From DASYLJ01 sp964404165 (GTDB lineage Bacteria; Desulfobacterota; Binatia; DP-6): a stretch of 64,000 bases of DNA. Under the pieces are notes generated by a model. The model was not told where the DNA came from, did not search any database, and saw only the letters and a list, made by a program, of their open reading frames with translations. Made by a program: the position numbers and the translations under genes. The stretch covers positions 158,060-222,059 of the forward strand of contig CAYOIZ010000003.1 of the NCBI GenBank assembly GCA_964404165.1, given 5' to 3'. Each line of letters opens with the position of its first letter. Position 1 is the first letter of the stretch. Positions 53,593 to 60,538 of this stretch are shown here, piece by piece.

Positions 53593-54833
53593 CCACACGG
53601 TCCACATCGCAGCGAGCGTCCGTCCTCCTCCTCTGGACGCTCGTGCTCGGGGCGGGCGGCGTCGGGGCGGCTCCCGACGTCGCCCGGACCCCGGCGGATA
53701 CGCTCGTCGCGCGCGCCACCGGCTGCATGCAGCAGGCGCGCGAGACGGGCGATCCGTCGTGGTACGACCGCGCCGGCGCCGCCGTCGACGAGGCGCTGCG
53801 CCTCGAGCCGTCCCACTATGCCGCCGGCCGCGCCCAGGCCTGGGTATTGCTCGGGCAGCATCGCTTCGCGGCGGCGCGTGTCGCCGCCGAGCAGGCGCGC
53901 GACCGCGCGCCGGACGACTTCTGGAACTGGGCGAACCTCACCGACGCGTGCGTCGAGCTCGGCGACTACGCGTGCGCCGAGGACGCCGCCGATCGTCTGA
54001 TGGCGCTGCGACCCGGCGTCGTGGCGTACACGCGCATCGCCGGCCTGCAGGCGCTGTTCGGCGACCGTCGGGCGGCGATCGAGACGCTCACCATCGCCGA
54101 ACGGTCGGCAGCGGCCGACACGCGGCATCCCGAGACGTCGGCCTGGGTGCTCGTCCATCTCGGCCACGAGCATCTGGCGCTCGGCGACGTCGCCGCCGCC
54201 ACGCGAGCCTATGACGACGCACTCGTCACCCTCCCCGACTATCATCTCGCACTCGCCGGTCTGGCGCGGGCGCGCGCGGCGTCGGGACGCATCGACGAGG
54301 CGATCGCGCTCTACGAGCGCGTCGTCGAGCGGGTACCGTCCATCACGGCGTCCGCGGCGCTCGGCGACTTGTACGCCGCCACCGGCGACACGCGACGCGC
54401 CGAGCAGCAGTACGCCCTCGCCGTCGCCATGCAGCATCTCGCCGTCGTGCAGCAGGGCACCTACGGCCGCGAGATGGCGCTCTTCCTGGCCGATCACGAT
54501 CGCGACCCCGCCGGCGCCGTGCGCCTGGCGCGCGCCGAGGCCGCCTGGCGTGACGACGTCTACACCGCCGACGCGCTGGCGTGGGCACTGCACAAGGCCG
54601 GCCGGTCGCGCGAGGCCATGCGCGCGGCCCATCGCGCGCTGCGCCTCGGCACGGAGGACGCGGCCTTCCATCACCACGCCGGGCTCATCGCCCTGGCGCT
54701 CGGTCACCCGCGACCGGCGGCGCGACACCTGCGTCGTGCGCTGGCCCTGAACCCGGCCTTCGATGTCCGCCAGGCGGCGGTCGCGCGCGCGACGCTGGCC
54801 GAGATCGACGGCGATCGGATGGTGCGACGATGA
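53589..54833 (+). CDS. TPR-repeat exported protein
   Basis: About 414 residues. Repeats such as A-W-V-L-L-G-Q-H-R-F-A-A-A-R, V-L-V-H-L-G-H-E-H-L-A-L-G-D and A-L-H-K-A-G-R-S-R-E-A are TPR helices covering about 45-400. The signal peptide (S-V-L-L-L-W-T-L-V-L-G-A-G-G) is complete only if translation starts upstream of GTG 53643; CTG 53589, overlapping the DUF4331 stop as CTGA in the style of its neighbours, would supply it. A scaffold for the DUF4331 or transporter proteins is likely. Confidence 0.8.
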   Translation: MTTRSTSQRASVLLLWTLVLGAGGVGAAPDVARTPADTLVARATGCMQQARETGDPSWYDRAGAAVDEALRLEPSHYAAGRAQAWVLLGQHRFAAARVAAEQARDRAPDDFWNWANLTDACVELGDYACAEDAADRLMALRPGVVAYTRIAGLQALFGDRRAAIETLTIAERSAAADTRHPETSAWVLVHLGHEHLALGDVAAATRAYDDALVTLPDYHLALAGLARARAASGRIDEAIALYERVVERVPSITASAALGDLYAATGDTRRAEQQYALAVAMQHLAVVQQGTYGREMALFLADHDRDPAGAVRLARAEAAWRDDVYTADALAWALHKAGRSREAMRAAHRALRLGTEDAAFHHHAGLIALALGHPRPAARHLRRALALNPAFDVRQAAVARATLAEIDGDRMVRR

Positions 54834-56269
54834 GACGCGTCCTCGGGCTCGTGCTGCTGCTGCCGGCGCTGGTGCTGGCGCATCCGCTCGGCAACTTCAC
54901 CACCAACCGCTACACCGCGCTCACCGTCGAGCCCGGCGCCGTCGACGTGCGCTACGTCGTCGACATGGCCGAGCTGCCCGCGTTGCGCGAGCTGGCGACG
55001 CTCGACCACGACGCCGACGGCACCGTCGACGACGCCGAGCGCGACGCCTACGGTGCCGAGCGCGCGTCGTCCCTGGCCGATGCGCTCGTCCTCGAGCGCG
55101 ACGGCCTGCGGCTCGCCCTCGTGCCGGTCGCGCACGCGGTGATCGTGACACCCGGCGCGGGCGGCATGTCCACGCTGCGCATCGAGCTGACCTACCGGGC
55201 GTCGCTCCCCGACCTCGGCGGCGACGTCGTGTTCCGCGACGGCACCTTCGCCGGACGTCCGGGGTGGCAGGAGATCGTCGCGCGCACCCGGTCTGGCGCG
55301 GTGCTGCAGCACGCCACCGTGCCCGCCGACGACGCGAGCGATGCGCTGCGGTCGTATCCCGGCGATCTGCTGGCGGCGCCGCTGCGGGTGTCCGAGGCGC
55401 GCTTCACGCTGGCCGCGGGCACGGGCGGCCCGAGCGCGGCAGCACCGGTCGCCGCATCGACGCGTACCGGCGCCGAGCGCTTCGGCGATCGCTTCACGGC
55501 GCTCGTCACCGATCCCGCGCCGCTCGGCCCGTCGACCGTCCTGGCCGCGCTGCTCGTCGCCGCGATGCTGGGCGCGTTCCACGCGCTGACGCCGGGGCAC
55601 GGCAAGACCGTCGTCGGCGCCTACCTCGTCGGGTCGCAGGGCACCGCGCGGCACGCGGTGTTCCTCGGCCTCGTCGTCACCGCCACGCACACGCTCGGCG
55701 TCTACGCGCTCGGCCTGGCCACCCTCGCGGCCTCGACCTGGATCGTGCCGGAGCGTCTCTTCCCGTGGATCAGCATGATCTCCGGCCTGCTCGTGGTGGC
55801 GGTCGGCGCGCGGCTCGTCGTCACCCGGCTCGCGACGGCGCTGCACGACGACGAGCACGCGCACGGGCAGCACCATCATCACCATCACCAGCACGACGAT
55901 CACGACCATGCCGCCGACGGCCACACCCACCTGCCGCCCGCCGGAACGCCGGTGACGCTCGGCAGCCTGCTGGCGCTCGGCATCTCCGGCGGCCTGCTGC
56001 CCTGCCCGTCCGCGCTGGTCGTGATGCTCGGGGCGATCGCCGTCGGGCGCACGGCCTTCGGTCTGGCACTCATCGTCGCCTTCAGCGCGGGGCTGGCGGC
56101 AGTGCTGACGGCGATCGGGCTCGTCCTCGTCTACGCGCGCGGCCTCTTCGAGCGACTGCCGCTCGACGGACGGTTCGCGCGCTTCGCCCCGGTGGCGAGC
56201 GCGCTCGTCATCTCGCTGGCCGGTCTCGCCGTCGTCGCCGAGGCGCTGACACGCATGGAAGGTTCCTGA
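54830..56269 (+). CDS. NicO/RcnA-like nickel-cobalt transporter with periplasmic domain
   Basis: 479 residues. A signal peptide and an extracytoplasmic N-terminal domain (about 20-225; DUF-like H-P-L-G-N-F-T-T-N-R-Y) precede six helices. The transporter signatures are A-L-T-P-G-H-G-K-T-V-V-G-A-Y-L, G-L-L-P-C-P-S-A-L-V-V-M-L and a cytoplasmic His/Asp-rich loop (about 345-368) typical of RcnA-type exporters. ATG 54830 overlaps the TPR stop by 4 bp. Direction of transport is not certain. Confidence 0.87.
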   Translation: MRRVLGLVLLLPALVLAHPLGNFTTNRYTALTVEPGAVDVRYVVDMAELPALRELATLDHDADGTVDDAERDAYGAERASSLADALVLERDGLRLALVPVAHAVIVTPGAGGMSTLRIELTYRASLPDLGGDVVFRDGTFAGRPGWQEIVARTRSGAVLQHATVPADDASDALRSYPGDLLAAPLRVSEARFTLAAGTGGPSAAAPVAASTRTGAERFGDRFTALVTDPAPLGPSTVLAALLVAAMLGAFHALTPGHGKTVVGAYLVGSQGTARHAVFLGLVVTATHTLGVYALGLATLAASTWIVPERLFPWISMISGLLVVAVGARLVVTRLATALHDDEHAHGQHHHHHHQHDDHDHAADGHTHLPPAGTPVTLGSLLALGISGGLLPCPSALVVMLGAIAVGRTAFGLALIVAFSAGLAAVLTAIGLVLVYARGLFERLPLDGRFARFAPVASALVISLAGLAVVAEALTRMEGS

Positions 56270-56270
56270 C

Positions 56271-56987
56271 ATGACGCCCACCACGCCGCTCGCCGTCCTG
56301 GGCTTCGGCTTCCTGCTCGGGCTGCGCCATGCGCTCGACGTCGATCACCTGGCCGCCATCTCCACCATCGTGAGCCAGCAACGCGGGCTCTGGCGGTCGT
56401 CACTCGTCGGCGCGGTGTGGGGGCTCGGCCACACCGCGGCGCTGCTGGCCGTCGCCGTCGCGGTGATCGCGCTCCACACCGAGATTCCGCCGCACGTGGA
56501 GCAGCTGCTCGAGCTCGGGGTGGCCCTGATGCTGATCGGCCTCGGTCTGAACCTGCTCCGCACGCTGTGGATGGGCGGCGCGCTCCACCTGCACACGCAC
56601 GACCACGCCGGGCTCCAGCACGTCCATCCGCACGTCCATCGTCCCGGCGAGGCGAACGTCCACGCGCACGCCAGCACGCGGCGCCCCTTCCTGGTGGGCC
56701 TGGTGCACGGGCTCGCGGGCAGCGCCGGGCTCATGCTCGCCGTCGTCGCCACCATCAGCGATCCGGCGCTCGCGCTCGCATACGTGGTCATCTTCGGAGT
56801 AGGCTCGATCGGTGGGATGGTGGTCATGAGCACGCTGCTCGGTCTGCCCATGTCGCTCGCCGCGGCGCGATTCGCCCGCGCCGAGCCCACGCTGCGCGTC
56901 GTCGCCGCCGTCGGCAGCGTGGTGGTCGGGGTCGTCTTGGCCTGGCAGATCGGCGTCGATGCGGGGGTCTTCGTCACGCCCACATGA
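56271..56987 (+). CDS. Nickel/cobalt transporter-like protein (NiCoT/HupE-type)
   Basis: 238 residues, six helices. L-G-L-R-H-A-L-D-V-D-H-L-A-A-I holds the H-x4-D-H metal motif of NiCoT permeases. A cytoplasmic His loop (L-H-L-H-T-H-D-H-A-G-L-Q-H-V-H-P-H-V-H) follows helix 3. It is shorter than classical NixA/HoxN (about 330). It lies 1 bp after the NicO gene, so the two probably form opposite or successive steps of the same metal path. Confidence 0.82.
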   Translation: MTPTTPLAVLGFGFLLGLRHALDVDHLAAISTIVSQQRGLWRSSLVGAVWGLGHTAALLAVAVAVIALHTEIPPHVEQLLELGVALMLIGLGLNLLRTLWMGGALHLHTHDHAGLQHVHPHVHRPGEANVHAHASTRRPFLVGLVHGLAGSAGLMLAVVATISDPALALAYVVIFGVGSIGGMVVMSTLLGLPMSLAAARFARAEPTLRVVAAVGSVVVGVVLAWQIGVDAGVFVTPT

Positions 56988-57553
56988 GCGGGTCACCCGA
57001 CATCGAATCGGCGTTGCTCTCCCGTCTCGCCGCCGGCGACGAGCGGGCGCTCGCCGAGCTGTACGACCGCCTGTCGCCCCTGGCCTACGGTCTCGCACTG
57101 CGCGTCGCCGGCAGTCCCGACCTGGCGGAGGACGCCGTGCAGGACGCCTTCCTGCGCGTCTGGCGTCGCGCCGAGCGCTACGATCCCGCGCGCGGCGCGG
57201 CACGACCGTGGTTCCTCCGGCTGGTCCGCAACATCGTCATCGATCAGCTGCGCGCGCGCGGCTCGCGCGACCGCGCCGAGCTGCGCAGCGGCACGCAGAG
57301 CGAGGACGTCGCACCGCCCGAGCGCCCCGACGACGCCGCGGCACGACGCGAACGGGCGGCCTCGGTGCGGGCGGCGCTCGAAGCGCTCCCCCCGGATCAG
57401 CGCCGCGCCATCGAGATCGCCTACTTCGAGGGCCTGTCGCACAGCGAGATCGCCGCGCGCGAGAACACCCCGCTCGGCACCGTGAAGACGCGCATACGTG
57501 ACGGGGTGGTCCGTCTCCGCGCCCACTTCGGGCGGAAGGAAGCACATGTCTGA
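56984..57553 (+). CDS. ECF sigma factor, third copy
   Basis: 189 residues. Region 2 D-A-F-L-R-V-W-R-R-A-E-R-Y and region 4 A-I-E-I-A-Y-F-E-G-L-S-H-S-E-I-A, G-T-V-K-T-R-I-R-D are standard. ATG 56984 overlaps the transporter stop by 4 bp. It is encoded inside the operon, unlike the two leftward copies, and is held by the anti-sigma factor that follows. Confidence 0.9.
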   Translation: MSGSPDIESALLSRLAAGDERALAELYDRLSPLAYGLALRVAGSPDLAEDAVQDAFLRVWRRAERYDPARGAARPWFLRLVRNIVIDQLRARGSRDRAELRSGTQSEDVAPPERPDDAAARRERAASVRAALEALPPDQRRAIEIAYFEGLSHSEIAARENTPLGTVKTRIRDGVVRLRAHFGRKEAHV

Positions 57554-58313
57554 CGAGCGGCCGATCGGCGTCGAGGAGCGAGAGCTCGACGACTTCGCGC
57601 TCGAGGCGCTGGCGGAGGCGTACGCCACCCCGCCGCCGGCCGCGCTGCGCCAGCGCGTCCTCGGCACGGCGCGCGAGGAGACGGCGGTCACGGCCTCGCG
57701 GCGGGCGACGACGCGCTGGCGCATCGTCGGGGCGCTCGCCGCCACGGTCGCACTGGCCCTCGGCGGCCTGCTCGCCCGCGAGCGCGGCGTCGCCGGGGAA
57801 CGCCTGGTCGCGCTGCGCGCCGCCGAATCGACCGCGGCCGAGCGTCTCGCCGCGCTGCGTGCCGCCGAGTCGACGGCGGCGGAGCTGACCGCCCGGCTCG
57901 AGACGCAGGGCAACACGCTCGTCGGCCTGCGCGAGGCGCTGGCGGCGCAGGCACAGGTGCTGCGGGTCATGGGCAGCCCGCACACCGTCTCGGCCGCGCT
58001 GTCGCCCACCGAGGGTCGCGGCGGTGCCGGTCGGATCCACGTCGACCCGTCCACCGGCGACGGCGCCATCGTCCTGGCCGGGGTCGAGACGCTGCCGGCC
58101 GGCAAGGTCTACGAGCTGTGGGCGCTGCGCGGCGATGCGCCGCCCGAGCCGGCCGGCCTGCTCGACATCGTCGGGCCCGACCTGGTCGTGGCGCGCGTGA
58201 CGGGCGTCGCCCGACCGGCCGAGGTCACGGCGTTCGCGGTGTCGATCGAGCCGGCCGGCGGGTCGAAGAGCCCGCAGGGGCCCATCGTCTTGGCCGGACC
58301 CGTGCAAGGCTGA
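57546..58313 (+). CDS. RskA-type membrane anti-sigma factor
   Basis: 255 residues. A cytoplasmic N-terminus (D-D-F-A-L-E-A-L-A-E-A-Y) precedes one membrane helix (about 59-77) and a long extracytoplasmic coiled coil (about 86-135) leading to the C-terminal RskA domain (G-K-V-Y-E-L-W-A-L-R-G-D, P-A-E-V-T-A-F-A-V-S-I-E-P-A-G-G-S). A 14-residue repeat lies in the coil. It should bind sigma inside and sense signals outside; release by proteolysis is known for the family. It overlaps the sigma gene by 8 bp. Confidence 0.87.
   Translation: MSDERPIGVEERELDDFALEALAEAYATPPPAALRQRVLGTAREETAVTASRRATTRWRIVGALAATVALALGGLLARERGVAGERLVALRAAESTAAERLAALRAAESTAAELTARLETQGNTLVGLREALAAQAQVLRVMGSPHTVSAALSPTEGRGGAGRIHVDPSTGDGAIVLAGVETLPAGKVYELWALRGDAPPEPAGLLDIVGPDLVVARVTGVARPAEVTAFAVSIEPAGGSKSPQGPIVLAGPVQG
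57801..57884 (+). repeat. 42-bp tandem duplication inside the anti-sigma gene
   Basis: Two adjacent 14-codon units, R-L-V-A-L-R-A-A-E-S-T-A-A-E and R-L-A-A-L-R-A-A-E-S-T-A-A-E, differ at one residue. They extend the coiled coil by about two heptads each. The DNA differs at several third positions, so the duplication is not recent. Confidence 0.8.
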
Positions 58314-58325
58314 TACAGGCCGCGC

Positions 58326-58976
58326 ATGCAGGTCTACGACTCGTTCGGCCCGAACCCGCGCGCGCTGCGCATGTTCCTCCTGGAGAAGGGCATCGAGCTG
58401 CCGAAGATCGACGTCGATCTCCTGGCGGCCGAGAATCGCCAGGGCCCCTACCTCGAGAAGAATCCGGGCGGACAGGTGCCGGCGCTGGTCTTCGACGACG
58501 GTCGCGTCATCGGCGAGACCGTCGCCATCTTCGAGTACCTGGACGAGAAGTTCCCGACGCCGCCGCTCGTCGGCACGACCCCGGAGGAACGGGCCGAGGC
58601 GCGCTGCTGGCAGCGTCGCGTCGAGCTCAAGATCACCGAGCACCTCTACAACGGGTTCCGCTTCGCCGAGGGGCTCGAGCTGTTCCGGCCGCGCATGCGC
58701 GTCCTGCCGGAGGCCGCCGAGGGGCTCAAAGCCGTGGCGCGCGACAACCTCGCCTGGCTCGAGCCGCTCATGGCCGGCCGGCAGTTCATCGCCGGCGACC
58801 GGATGACCATCGCCGACATCGTCCTCTTCTGCGCCCTCGACTTCGGCCGCGGCGTCGGCCAGCCGCTCGACCCCGCCAACAGGAACCTCACGGCCTGGTT
58901 CGACCGCATGGCCGCCCGCCCGAGCGCCGCGGCCAGCCTGCATCCGCTGGCGTCGGCGATCGGCTCGGCCGGTTGA
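58326..58976 (+). CDS. Glutathione S-transferase family protein
   Basis: 216 residues. The thioredoxin-like domain has S-F-G-P-N-P-R-A-L-R-M-F and G-Q-V-P-A-L-V-F-D-D with I-G-E-T-V-A-I, the cis-Pro and gamma-glutamyl contacts. The helical domain carries F-I-A-G-D-R-M-T-I-A-D-I, the N-capping box. The N-terminal catalytic residue is probably Ser5 or Ser-type rather than Tyr. It follows the anti-sigma gene by 12 bp and may be the last gene of that operon. Confidence 0.88.
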   Translation: MQVYDSFGPNPRALRMFLLEKGIELPKIDVDLLAAENRQGPYLEKNPGGQVPALVFDDGRVIGETVAIFEYLDEKFPTPPLVGTTPEERAEARCWQRRVELKITEHLYNGFRFAEGLELFRPRMRVLPEAAEGLKAVARDNLAWLEPLMAGRQFIAGDRMTIADIVLFCALDFGRGVGQPLDPANRNLTAWFDRMAARPSAAASLHPLASAIGSAG

Positions 58977-59019
58977 CGACGTTTGAGCGACGGGGCGGTT
59001 ATTTCGTAGAGAAGGGGCC

Positions 59020-60000
59020 ATGGTGAACACCGGGCCCGTTCGCGAGTTCATCGCCCGTCACTTCCGTCACTTCAACGCCGCGGCGCTGAAAGACGCAGCC
59101 GAGGCGTACGAGCGCCACCTCGGCGCTGGCGGGCGCATGCTGGTGACGCTCGCCGGCGCCATGAGCACCGCCGAGCTGGGGCTGTCGCTGGCCGAGATGA
59201 TCCGTCGCGGCTTCGTGCACGGCATCTGCTGCACCGGCGCCAACCTGGAAGAGGACGTCTTCAACCTGGTGGCGCACGACCACTACGTGCGCGTGCCGCA
59301 CTACCGCGACCTGACGCCGACCGACGAGCAGGCGCTCCTCGACCGCCACCTGAACCGCGTCACCGACACCTGCATCCCCGAGGAGGAGGCGATGCGCCGC
59401 ATCGAGCGCGCCGTCCTCGCCGAGTGGACCGCGGCCGACGCCGCCGGCGAGCGCCGCTTCCCGCACGAGTTCCTGTACCGGCTGCTCACGACCGGCGTGC
59501 TGACGCCGAGCTACCAGATCGACCCGAAGGACAGCTGGCTCGTCGCCGCCGCCGAACGCAACCTGCCGATGTTCGTGCCCGGCTGGGAGGACTCCACGCT
59601 CGGCAACATCTTCGCCGCCCACTGCATCGCGGGCACGGTGAAGAAGGTGCACACGGTCCGCACGGGCATCGAGTACATGATGTCGCTCGCCGAGTGGTAC
59701 ACGCGCGAGAGCGCCGGCGGATCGATCGGCTTCTTCCAGATCGGCGGCGGCATCGCCGGCGACTTCCCGATCTGCGTCGTGCCGATGCTACACCAGGACC
59801 TGAAGCGCGACGACGTGCCGCTCTGGGGCTACTTCTGCCAGATCAGCGATTCGACGACGAGCTACGGGTCGTACTCCGGTGCGGTGCCGAACGAGAAGAT
59901 CACCTGGGGCAAGCTCGGCATCGACACGCCGAAGCACATCATCGAGTCGGACGCCTCGATCGTCGCCCCGCTGATCTTCGCCTGGCTGCTGGGCTGGTGA
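59020..60000 (+). CDS. Deoxyhypusine-synthase-like enzyme
   Basis: 326 residues. N-terminal L-A-G-A-M-S-T-A-E-L-G-L-S and C-C-T-G-A-N-L-E-E-D contact NAD in known synthases; the catalytic Lys is in K-I-T-W-G-K-L-G near the C-terminus; D-A-S-I-V-A-P-L-I-F closes it. Bacteria lack eIF5A; related bacterial enzymes make homospermidine from putrescine or use spermidine. The substrate is therefore a polyamine by inference. No other polyamine gene is in the window. Confidence 0.87.
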   Translation: MVNTGPVREFIARHFRHFNAAALKDAAEAYERHLGAGGRMLVTLAGAMSTAELGLSLAEMIRRGFVHGICCTGANLEEDVFNLVAHDHYVRVPHYRDLTPTDEQALLDRHLNRVTDTCIPEEEAMRRIERAVLAEWTAADAAGERRFPHEFLYRLLTTGVLTPSYQIDPKDSWLVAAAERNLPMFVPGWEDSTLGNIFAAHCIAGTVKKVHTVRTGIEYMMSLAEWYTRESAGGSIGFFQIGGGIAGDFPICVVPMLHQDLKRDDVPLWGYFCQISDSTTSYGSYSGAVPNEKITWGKLGIDTPKHIIESDASIVAPLIFAWLLGW

Positions 60001-60043
60001 CGCGGCATCCATCCGGGGGCCTCGCCTCGTAGACGGAAGCGGA

Positions 60044-60463
60044 ATGCGTCGCCTCGTTCGCCTCGCGCCGCTGGTGGCGGCCTGCTTCGTCGCCGGCGTG
60101 GCGGTGCCCCGGGCGACGTACTGGCGCCACCACCACGCCGGCGGCGAGCACGCCCACGTCCACGAGGGCGGGCCCGAGCGGGACGACCACGACGACGATC
60201 ACGACGACGACCATCATCACCACGAGCAGCCGCACCACCATCACGACCATCATCACGACCACGACGACGGTCCCGGCCTCCACGCCACCGACGGGGGCGC
60301 CGACCACGCGCACTGGCAGCATCCGTTCCTGCGCGTCGACCGCACCCGCACCGTCGTCGTCGCCCGCATCGATCGCATCGCCTGGCTCCCGGCCATCCAT
60401 GCCGGGGAACCCGCCGTGCCGGCACGTCCGGCGCAGCGCTCGCGTGGCCCGCCCCGCGTCTGA
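60044..60463 (+). CDS. His/Asp-rich exported protein
   Basis: 139 residues. A signal sequence (L-A-P-L-V-A-A-C-F-V-A-G-V-A-V) precedes a block from about 30 to 95 made almost wholly of His, Asp and Glu, then a basic proline-rich tail. It is likely a periplasmic metal-binding protein. It ends 75 bp before a TonB receptor gene, so the pair may serve zinc, nickel or copper uptake. Confidence 0.65.
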   Translation: MRRLVRLAPLVAACFVAGVAVPRATYWRHHHAGGEHAHVHEGGPERDDHDDDHDDDHHHHEQPHHHHDHHHDHDDGPGLHATDGGADHAHWQHPFLRVDRTRTVVVARIDRIAWLPAIHAGEPAVPARPAQRSRGPPRV

Positions 60464-60492
60464 GCTCTCCCGAATCCAACCCTGAGCTCAGC

Positions 60493-60522
60493 CCCGGACA
60501 CGACGGTCGTCGTGCGTCCGGG
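60493..60522 (+). promoter_or_regulatory. Stem-loop overlapping the TonB receptor ribosome binding site
   Basis: CCCGGAC-ACGACG pairs with CGTCGT-GC-GTCCGGG (7 plus 6 pairs, 2-nt bulge, 2-nt loop). The last two G of the stem are the first two G of GGAGGGG (60521-60527), so the fold could hide the ribosome binding site. No known riboswitch class was recognised. Confidence 0.5.
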
Positions 60523-60538
60523 AGGGGAACCATACGAC

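Noticed and set aside
55860..55930. CAC/CAT-rich stretch as a tandem repeat element (also 60180-60270).
   Set aside because: It codes the His-rich loops of metal proteins in frame.
60464..60538. Cobalamin riboswitch before the TonB receptor.
   Set aside because: Only 75 bp, one hairpin, no B12 box.
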